From: Cherax quadricarinatus
Lineage: Eukaryota; Arthropoda; Malacostraca; Decapoda; Parastacidae
Direction of reading: 5' to 3'
Assembly: GCF_038502225.1 (NCBI RefSeq)
Contig: NW_027195376.1
Coordinates: 62,001-126,000, forward strand
Length of the DNA stretch: 64,000 bases
The notes under the pieces are model-generated. The model saw only the letters and a list, made by a program, of their open reading frames with translations. It ran no database searches and was not told where the DNA came from. Numbering within the stretch: position 1 is the stretch's first letter; each line of letters starts with the position of its first letter. Shown here piece by piece: positions 1-11,372 of this stretch. The translations under genes were made by a program, and so were the position numbers.

Positions 1-1192
1 GCTAAGCTATTTAATTTTCCAAGGAAATGGTGTATATCTACATTTTGGGGCATAAGACACAAAATATCATCAACATATCTGAACCATTTAGCTCTATTAG
101 GGAGGATTGTGTTAAGCAACCTTGTTTCAAAAAATTCCATGTATAGGTTACTAAGAACAGGTGAAAGAGGATTTCCCATTGCCATACCAAACTTCTGAGT
201 GTAAAACTTATCATTAAATACAAATTTTGCATCAACAATGCAAAGTTTAATAAGTTTAATGATATTAGGAACTGGCAATGGTAAATCATAGTTAACGAGT
301 TCTTCAGATAAGTAACTTAATAAATCATCAACAGGAACTTTCGTAAACAAGGAAGTAAGATAAAAACTAACCATGTTAAAATCATTTAAGTCAGTCAAGG
401 AGCTTAATTTATCAACTAAGTCTATGTTGTTTTTAACATTAAAATTAAAAATTTTGCCACCAATAGGGCTCAAAATATCAACAAGCCATTTGGATAATTT
501 ATATGAAACTGACCCTATGGAGCTAATAATTGATCTTACTGGATTCCCTGGTTTGTGTGTTTTTATTAGTCCATACATGTAAGGCAAAGATGGATTAGTG
601 GAAGTAAATTGTTTGACTAATTCATCTTTGCCTTTCAGTAGAAGTTTTATTGTTTTATTGAAATTGCTGTTGACGGTTTCTAGGGGATTTTTCCTAAGTT
701 TAGAATAGGTTTCAGTATCATCTAAGAGATTATTCATTTTTTCTTGGTAATCATTTTCTTTCATAATTACTATTACATTTATTTTGTCTGCTTTAGTAAG
801 GCGCCAATTTTTATTGTTATTAAGTGTATCATAAGACTTAAAGAATCTTTGAGGGCAATTGGGAATGTTTGGTTTTAACATAGAGCTATATACCATTCCC
901 TTACTAATATTAATTTCATCAGTGGATAAATCAGAAAATTTTTCAAAGTTGCAAAAGGCTTTTGCAATTTCAACATTATTAAGTTTTTTTGGAAGTTGCA
1001 AAACTTAGGCCAAAACCTACAGCAGCAGTTGTATGTTTGTCTAAAATTTCATCTGATAAGTTGATTACAAAATTGTTATTAGCATGCTTTGTCCAATCAC
1101 TATTTTAAATTAAAATGTTAAATTTTCTTTGTAGTTTGTTTTTGAGTTCATTACAAATTCTTCTGAGTTTATTATAGCAATGATCCAACATA
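1..1192 (-). pseudogene. Penelope-like element (PLE-1) reverse transcriptase, runs off left edge
   Basis: The minus strand encodes the reverse transcriptase of a Penelope-like retroelement, which copies RNA into DNA at its insertion site. One frame is open from about 1004 down to the window edge, so the rest lies outside. In order it shows PYMYGLIKTHKPGNP (near 550-590), SLFTKVPVDD (near 330-360), FGMAMGNPLSPVLSNLYME (near 140-200) and the catalytic box YVDD at 66-77. The KTHKPGNP block and the YVDD box are typical of the Penelope family. Upstream of 1004 the N-terminal part continues in another frame; the break sits at a run of seven T on the plus strand (984-990). A stop also interrupts the N-terminal part near 1100. 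The copy meets an inverted relative at about 1195. I am confident of the family; the clade within Penelope elements is not resolved. Confidence 0.85.
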
Positions 1193-1196
1193 CTGT

Positions 1197-1923
1197 GTTT
1201 CATAAAAATTTAATAATGTTGAAATTGCAAAAGCATTTTGTAACTTTGAAATATTTTCTGATTTATCCTCTGATGAAATTAATATTAGTAAGGGAATGGT
1301 ATATAGCTCTATGTTAAAACCAATTTGTAGTCCAGAGTTCATAGATGAGGAAATATCCAAAATTTATGAAATATGTAATGATTTAAAATACCCAAGAAAT
1401 GTAACTGATAAATCTTTTAAAGTTGCTAGAAATACTTTTTACAATCCAAAAAGGGACAACCAGCCTTATTCAACTAAAAATATGTTGGTTCTCCCTTACC
1501 ATTAACACTTGGTTGATATGCCTTCTATTGATACAGTAAAAAAAACTTTTGATAAAGAATTCCCCCCAAAATGCTGATGGATGTGTCAATAAGATTCCTT
1601 GTAAAATTTGCGATAAAGTTTATTACGGCCAAACTGGTAAAAATTTCGAACTAGGATTAAAACATCACAAATATAGCATTAGAACTGGACAAGATTTCAA
1701 TGTTCTATTTATTCATGTAAGGGATTTTAACCATCCAATTGATTTTCAAAAAGTTAAGAAAGTAGTTTCAAGCAAGTCCATGGTCGACAGGAATATAATT
1801 GAATCTTGTTTCATAAAAAGCAGTTTTGACAATAATATGAATATTTCCTTTGGTTTATATAAATTAGATCCATTTATAATTAATAGAATTTGGGAAGAAT
1901 TTAATAATACACTGGACAAATAA
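1197..1923 (+). pseudogene. PLE-1 internally deleted copy with GIY-YIG endonuclease
   Basis: This plus-strand copy belongs to the same Penelope-like family as its left neighbour and lies head to head with it. Bases 1203-1322 match the reverse complement of about 871-990. After MVYSSMLKP the sequence jumps past the whole reverse-transcriptase core to the C-terminal connector (from 1323). The endonuclease follows: CKICDKVYYGQTGKN at about 1594-1640 carries the paired-Cys knuckle and the first GIY-YIG box, and IIESCFIK near 1800 supplies the expected glutamate. In relatives the helix after the first box has an Arg followed by Leu-Lys; here that position reads Gly (FELGLKHHK), so the nuclease may be dead. 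A stop at about 1503 and a second deletion split it into two open stretches (1296-1505 and 1549-1923). It is clearly a non-functional remnant. Confidence 0.8.
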
Positions 1924-2400
<477 letters not shown>

Positions 2401-2789
2401 TGTCGTGCCGAATAGGCAGAACTTGCGATCTTGTCTTAAATAGCAATGCTCATCTTGTCATATAGGACAAGCGAAAATTTATGTATGTAATAATTTCGCC
2501 AAAATCATTCTGAACCTAACGAAAAAAACATACTTCACTGTGTTTGTTTAGTATTAAATTATTGTAAACAAATCTAAAATATATATTGTTGGGTTAGGCT
2601 AAAATAAATTGTTCTTGTTATATTAAGGTTAGGTAAGTTTTCTAAGATTCTTTTGGTGCAAAATTAAAATTTTTTACATTAACATTAATAAAAAAATATA
2701 TCTTTAAACGTATAAGAGAAAATTTTTGAAAGGACCTAATTCTAAATGAGTTCTTGCTAATTGACCAGTTTTACATATTCGGCACGACA
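2401..2789. mobile_element. MITE-like element copy 1, 14-bp terminal inverted repeats
   Basis: The 389-bp element begins TGTCGTGCCGAATA and ends with its exact reverse complement, and sits in TA repeats on both sides. It has no coding capacity and is AT-rich. Related copies occur at 3079-3464 and 45638-46010, so this is a dispersed family. The perfect short terminal inverted repeats and TA-flanked ends suggest a non-autonomous DNA transposon inserting at TA. Because the target is itself (TA)n, the target duplication cannot be proven. Confidence 0.75.
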
Positions 2790-3688
<899 letters not shown>

Positions 3689-3890
3689 ATGCAAAACAAC
3701 CACTCTGAAAGAATAGAGAAATTCCAAGCGCTTTCGTGACTACTCACATTATCAAGGAACTATGAAAGTAAAGCATCCAAGGAAGCTATATAAGGGGTCC
3801 TTGGATGCTTACTTCATAGTTCCTTGATAATGTGAGTAGTCACGAAAGCGCTTGGAATTTCTCTATTCTTTCAGAGTGGTTGTTTTGCAT
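3689..3890. mobile_element. PLE-1 ends arranged as a long palindrome
   Basis: Two copies of the PLE-1 terminal region face each other. The left arm (3689-3783) is the reverse complement of the right arm (3798-3890) except for a two-base length difference, with a 14-bp spacer between them. The right arm carries the hammerhead-like motif: TTGATAA (3824-3830), a GTGA/TCAC stem (3832-3843), GAAA (3844-3847), GCGC, then TT. As RNA the whole segment could form a hairpin of about 93 bp. Both outer ends run into TA tracts. Paired inverted ends are known for Penelope elements; that this is such a case is my inference. Confidence 0.7.
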
Positions 3891-3922
3891 ATTTTGAAAT
3901 CACCTGTTTACTGTGATCTTGT

Positions 3923-5725
<1,803 letters not shown>

Positions 5726-5737
5726 ATATACACATAT

Positions 5738-6115
5738 GCGGCAAGGGCCTACATCAGGGACCTACCAGAAGACAAGGCTGTAGTCAAACTTGATTTTAGA
5801 AATGCCTTTAATATGGTGAAGAGAGATGCTATCTTGCCAGCTGTTCGGGATCGGTTTCCCAGTCTTTTTCCCTTCATTTCAGCAGGCTACAGCAAACCCT
5901 CAATTCTTTTGTTTGGAGAACATGAAATTCTCTTATCAGAAGGTGTTCAGCAGGGTGACCCACTAGCTCCACTTCTCATCTGCTTGGCAGTAAGTGATAT
6001 AACTTCCAGCCTACGAAGTGAGCTCAACATCTGGTACCTGGATGATGGCACTCTGGCAGGTACTGAAGAGTCCCTGGTGGAGGACCTACAACTGGTGACT
6101 CATCCTCAATCCTGA
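5738..6115 (+). pseudogene. Reverse-transcriptase fragment of an endonuclease-type (RLE) LINE
   Basis: An open stretch encodes part of a reverse transcriptase with EGVQQGDPLAPLLICLAV (near 5940-5990) and the catalytic box as WYLDDGT (near 6030-6050). The same family occurs at 27953-28336, where it is followed by a restriction-like endonuclease domain. The fragment stops abruptly at about 6115, where the sequence continues into the N-terminal part of the same kind of element in the opposite orientation. The left boundary near 5738 adjoins the tail of the RTE copy. It is a dead fragment. Confidence 0.75.
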
Positions 6116-7050
6116 TTGGCCCTGTGGAAATGACGTAGTAGTTTTATACACATCAGCTTCCTGTAAGGTTAGATGTTCTTCGCCTGCTGCAATGTCAGGG
6201 AGGTCAATGTTGGTACTCGGAGCCCTGGGTGGATGCTTGTCCTTCAGAGCTTGTGCTGTGCTGACGCCCTTGGGAGCGATGGTATCCTCAATTGTTAAAA
6301 GCCTCAGAGCTCTAATAGTATTACCCTCTTCTATTTTTTTGCTAATTTGGGCTCTGATTTTTGAGGCGTCGGGTGTCCTGTTGTTGGCATTTGCCCGGCG
6401 GGTGTTTTTCGCCCTAGGGGAAAGATGGATGAAGTTGTCATCCCTTGGGAATGCATTTATTGCCCTAATAACATGTGTTGCTACTGACTTGTCCCTCCTT
6501 GGTGGGACAGCCAAACAGGCATTGCCAAAAAGCAGCAGGTTGTGCCAGGATCTGTTGTTTGAATGAGGATCGTTGACTTTCTTCAGAAGGTCAGTGAATT
6601 TGCTAGTAGCTTGAGGACGAGCTGCTTCGGGGATGTGTGTCAGACTCCTGGTGGATGTTAATTTGATTGCAGATTTGAGGTCCTCTGTAGAGGCGAAGCC
6701 ACAGTAGCTGTCAGCACTATCTGCTGGAAGTGGCTGTTGGTTGTTCTCATTTGGAGCTCTCCTGGAGCCTTGACATCCATTGTGTGCATGGATGTTGCCA
6801 GTTGAGGGATTGAGTGCACATTCCTTGTAGCACACCTGGCAGATGCTTCGTGAATGACGACTTTGGCTCTGTCGTGAAGATTCCTTGGAACCCACGACTG
6901 CTTGTGGAATTGCTGATATCGTGGGGTAGGAGGGCACTTGCTGTGGGATGACGGGTGAAGGACAGCATGGATGCATGGGGGATGAGGGTGGGGGAGTAGC
7001 GAGTGACAGAACTTGTAATTGGTGGGACACTAAACGGCAACACTCTTAGT
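6086..7050 (-). pseudogene. N-terminal region of an RLE-type LINE protein
   Basis: The minus strand has one open frame of about 314 codons. It begins with a Pro/Ser-rich segment. Next come a cysteine-histidine cluster (ICQVCYKECA followed by GNIHAHNGC) that could bind zinc, and then a conserved block (SWHNLLLFGNACLAVPPRRD) also seen at 29596-30620. The block DVYKTTTSFPQG near the end precedes the reverse transcriptase in the other copy. Here it is cut off at the inverted junction near 6110-6116. The frame is uninterrupted, but the protein lacks its catalytic domains. The role is inferred from position: a nucleic-acid-binding N-terminus of a single-ORF retrotransposon. Confidence 0.65.
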
Positions 7051-8017
7051 CAGTAAGTCAGTGGGCCTAGGCGGAGATTAAGGGAGGGGATCAGGGATGG
7101 GGGGCAAAGGGAGTGGCCCTGTGTGTTTGCTAAAGATGCACATCACTGACTAGCTTTTGCTAATTGTTATACACTTATTATTCCATTTAGGAAAAACCCT
7201 CGCCATTTGCCACACTAATCACCATGCTCTCACTATTAACTATTATATATAGTAATGTAACCAAAAACAAGTGGTATTTAATCAATAACAACACTGCAAC
7301 TACCCGAGGGATCGAGCATGTGGTGTTTTAGTCCGTCTCATGGTGTGCAAATATTCACGATGCTCTAACCCACTGGTCCAGTAGGTTCGAGCTGTCATGG
7401 GGGTTCGAATGAGATATGAAGGTTGAAGATAAACACACATGTTGGATGGTAACACTATATTGCAGAGTGTGAGAAAGGGAGCCCAACCTGCCGTGTGTTG
7501 CCTGTAGGCCTGTGCGTGAAGAACTGAGGCGGAGGTAGCGAGTCCCACACACTCATGCCGCATCCTGTGACGTCATACAGTCACTAGGCATTGCAAAGGG
7601 GTCGTGTATGTAAAACATATGGATGGTACTATGACACTCAGATAACCTATACATACACAGGGGATTCAGTAGCTATACTGACAGCTCGGTCATGTTACGT
7701 ATGTCGTCTCGACATACAATACTACACTATAGGCTGAACAGGCAGGTGGCTCTGGGATGATTCTATACAATAACAAAAACATATGTAACTTAGAACTAAT
7801 GGATGGTATCATAATGGATGTTAACATAATGGGTTTTAACGTAATGCATTACGAATTATAAGAACAAATCATGGTATAATAAAGGATGGAATTGGTTGCT
7901 CGATCTGTATTCATGCACTCTACAGATTCTGAGGAAGAATAAATATATATTTACAAAGGTGAAAGTAATTAACAGCAAAGGCAAATCTTGTGCACGCAGA
8001 TCATTACTGCTAAATTC
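7051..8017. other. No gene seen; contains a tRNA-like repeat near 7280-7420
   Basis: I see no credible coding frame here. Bases 7280-7420 resemble the reverse complement of 16259-16345, so this is a dispersed repeat. The shared core includes GCTCTAACC, an ACTGG/CCAGT pair and a B-box-like GGTTCGA, which suggests a tRNA-related SINE. The rest may contain the 3' noncoding part or LTR of the Gypsy copy to the right, but I could not find a matching LTR partner. Confidence 0.4.
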
Positions 8018-9138
8018 TCAGAATTCGGAGGAAACGTGAACACAAAAAAAAAAAATCTGAAAACTGATCAGCTGATAACAAAACACAGAGTTGAGAACTT
8101 CATTCATCTTGGACATCTGATTATACAGACTATGTACATTTAAACCCAACTCTGCGAGGGTAAGATTTACATATGCAGAATGGTTATCGTCTTTGGGTGG
8201 ATCGAATTCTTCTGCAATGGCTAACACATGCCTTGACTGAGGGCGATCTGAACGAGTATCTACAAAAGATACATGTGGGTTTCTCATTACTTGTCGAGTA
8301 CGCAAAGAATAATGACATTCGGGTTGATTATCTGGCTGAGTATTAGAGGTAGAGGGTACAGAGTCAGGAGGATTGTAAGAATCTGTCACATTAGTCTGGG
8401 TAGCAATTTCATCAACATCGTATACTAACTTCATATGATCTAAATGCGATTCTTTGTACTTACCAGTACTAATTTCTCTAACCTCATACTTATTGTCATT
8501 GATATGTTCAACTACTTGCTAAGGGCCAACAAACTTTTGATCGAGCTTAGGCAATGCGGATGTTTTGTTGAAATTAGTCAGCTTTACTCCCAAACCCACT
8601 TTAACTTTTGTCAGCTTAGCACAGCTATTAGTTACTCTAGTAAATTCTGCTGTTGATTTATGAAGTGCTTCACGGATTCTTCTAAAAACACTCTGAGCTA
8701 TGCTGGTACGAGTTGCTATGAAATCATCAGGGTTATAATTGGGTTTCGGAGTGGAATATAAGAATTCATAGGGTAAACGCTTGTTTACACCGTTCAGTGC
8801 ATAATGTGGAGTGTCAGCTATGGAAACATTGTAAGCAGAATTGATGGCACATTGAACATCTGGTATAACTTCATGCCAAGTTTCACTATTGGGGTTGATA
8901 GTGGCTCTCAAGACATCAAGTGCTTACTTATTGGTTCGTTCTGCTAACCCATTGCTGGCAGGATGATGAGGAACAATGGTGGATTTAGAGATCTTGTATA
9001 AAGTACACAAATTTTCAAGAATCTCATTACAGAATTGACCTCCATTATCTGTTACTAAGGACTTAGGGGTGGTATGCATGCAGATAATGCGTTCTTTAAA
9101 TGCTTTAGCTACTGTCTCAGCAGTATTCTCAGCATATA
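8018..9138 (-). pseudogene. Ty3/Gypsy copy 1: integrase catalytic core and pol C-terminus
   Basis: On the minus strand this is the end of a Gypsy pol polyprotein. SLVTDNGGQFCNE (near 9030-9070) carries the second Asp of the integrase D,D,E triad, and HHPASNGLAERTNK (near 8924-8965) carries the Glu. The C-terminal integrase segment and a tail ending LAELGLNVHSLYN (near 8105-8150) match the better copy at 32178-35780. The frame is broken near 8915 and 8440-8520. The upstream half of the integrase lies at 15730-16240: CR1-A copy 1 inserted between them, splitting the block that reads IADK/TAETVAKAF. Confidence 0.85.
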
Positions 9139-9640
9139 TTGTTGTTGTTGGGGATAGCCAAGTTAGGTATATGGATAGGGCGTTCTGCTTGAAGGAGAGG
9201 AGTAGGAGACAGAGAGTTTGCTTTCCTGGGGCTGGGATGGAGGATATTGTTAGCCGTCTGGATGACATCATGAGAGGTAATGGGAGCAATCCTATTATCT
9301 GTCTCAGTGCTGGAGGCACGATGTTGGCAGACGTAGCAGTGAGGACCTGACTAGCAGGTATAGGTCAGCAATAGAAATAATTAGAAGTAAGGGTGGGAAC
9401 CCTCTCATATGTGGTATTTTGCCAAGGAGGGAAGTTGGAAATGAATGGTTGTCCAGGGCAATTGGTGTCAATTGCTGGCTGAACAAATACTGTAAGGAAA
9501 ATGCGGCAACATTCATTGACAACTGGGACCTATTCTATGGCAGAAATGACATGTATGCCAGGGATGGGGTTCACTTATCTAGGTGTGGGGTGGGAGCACT
9601 GGCAACTGCAGTGGAGGGAGCAGTTAGGACTTTAAACTAG
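9139..9640 (+). pseudogene. CR1-A copy 1 ORF1, SGNH esterase-like domain
   Basis: This is the truncated first ORF of a CR1-type LINE. It shows GDSQVRYMDRAF (SGNH block I, near 9150-9185), FPGAG, a damaged Gly-Asn-Asp block near 9310 and RDGVHLS (the Asp-x-x-His block, near 9560). CR1 elements are known to encode such an esterase-like ORF1, possibly acting on lipid or acylated substrates, but its role in transposition is unclear. Compared with copy 2 a base is lost near 9318, shifting the frame through the block III motif. The copy starts abruptly at 9139, inside the ORF, which is the same point as copy 2 at 21038. Confidence 0.75.
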
Positions 9641-9654
9641 GAATAGTTAGTGGT

Positions 9655-11372
9655 ATGGGTTTTGGCAGGAAAACAATGAAGTCCCAGTGTAGTAATATTA
9701 CGAGTTCTAGGGGAACTAGTAATAATAAGAACGAGATAGATATTGAAAAGCCAGGGACTTTGGGTGATAAGGACAGTAATAGGTTTAGTAGAAAAATAGA
9801 AATGAGCAGGAAGGGTAAAGAGAAAGGAGAGTCTTTCAATGTTTATTATGCTAATTGCCGTAGTGCTAGGAATAAGATGGACGAGTTGAGATTAGTTGCT
9901 AGTGTAGGTAACATTGATGTATTTGCCTTAACTGAGACGTGGTTTAATTCAAAAAGTCGGGACATGCCTGCGGAATGTCATATTCAGGGTTTTAAATTGT
10001 TCCAAGAAGATAGAAGTATTGGGAGGGGCGGGTGGGGTGGCATTGTATGTCCGAGATCGCTTGAACTGTTGCATAAAAACGGGTATTAAGTCTGAAGTAA
10101 CACATACAGACTCTGTTTGGATAGAATTTTCAGAGGGGCATGAAAAACTGATTTTAGGAGTGATATACCGTCCCCCAAACTTAGATAGGGACCAAGGGAA
10201 ACTACTATGGGAGGAAATTGTTAAGGCCACAAGGCACGATAATGTAGTAATTCTAGGAGACTTTAACTTTAGTCATGTTGATTGGAATTTCTTGACTGGG
10301 AATTTAGAATCATACGACTTCTTAGAAGTATTTCAGGATTGTTTTTTGAAGCAGTTTGTGACAGAACCTACAAGGGGAAATAACCTGCTTGACTTAGTTA
10401 TGGCAAACAATGAATACCTTGTTAATAATTTAGAAATTTCAGAGGAACTGGGTGCTAGCGACCACAAATCAATTACATTTAGCATTGAATGGAAGTACGA
10501 TAGTAGCGATAACTCAGTAACAGTCCCAGATTTTCGCTTAGCAGATTACGATGGGCTTAGAGAACACTTATCATCTGTTGACTGGGGTAACGAAGAGAGC
10601 TGTCAATATGACAGTTTTCTGAACACTATACATGCTGCTCAAAGAGCGTTTATCCCATATAAAGAAATTAGATCAAATAGAAATGACCCAAAATGGATGA
10701 ATAATAGGCTCAAATATCTACTAGGGCATAAGAAAGGAATTTATAGGCGTATCAAAAGAGGTGAGGGTCATCTTATGAATCAGTATATTGACATTAAGAG
10801 GGACATTAAAAAGGGGATAAGAAAAGCTAAAAGGGACTATGAAATTAAAGTTGCTAGGGATTCTAAAACTAACCCAAAAAGTTTTTTCCAGGTCTATAGA
10901 ACAAAAGTTAGAGACAAGATAGGTCCCCTTAAAAATAACTATGGGCACCTTACTGACAAAGAGAATGAAATGTGCTTGATTTTAAATAATTATTTTCTCT
11001 CAGTTTTTACACAGGAAGACACTAACAATATTCCAGTAATTAATTTTTACAGTGGGCTAGAAGAAGATAAATTATGTAACATCACTGTCACTAGTGAGAT
11101 GGTTGTGAAGCAGATAGACAGACTGAAGCAAAATAAGTCGCCGGGTCCTGTTGAGGTTTTTTCAAGGGTTCTTAAGGAATGCAAAATGGAACTCTGTGAA
11201 CCATTAACTAATATTTTTAATTTATCTCTTCAAACAGGTGTAGTGTCTGATATGTGGAAGATGGCTAATGTAACTCCATTTTTAAAACAGGGGACAAGTC
11301 GTTACCGTCAAATTACCGCCCAATAAGCCTGACCTCAATTGTAGGCAAATTACTAGAGTCAATTATAGCTGA
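9655..11372 (+). pseudogene. CR1-A copy 1 ORF2, APE endonuclease and start of reverse transcriptase
   Basis: ORF2 of a CR1-type LINE encodes an apurinic-type endonuclease and a reverse transcriptase. Visible endonuclease blocks are ANCRSARNKMDEL, ALTETWF (catalytic Glu), VIYRPPNLDRD, ILGDFNFSHVDWN (Asp/Asn) and ASDHKSITF (Asp-His). The frame is lost near 10030 in a G-rich run (the first part is open from 9655, the second from 10019) and again near 11277. The reverse transcriptase begins around 11090 (KQNKSPGP). At 11361-11372 the sequence AATTATAGCTGA is the target duplication of an inserted RTE, and the CR1 resumes at 14364. Confidence 0.85.

Noticed and set aside
7280..7420. A functional tRNA gene
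   Set aside because: Box-like motifs are present but no cloverleaf with acceptor stem could be drawn, and a diverged relative exists at 16259-16345.
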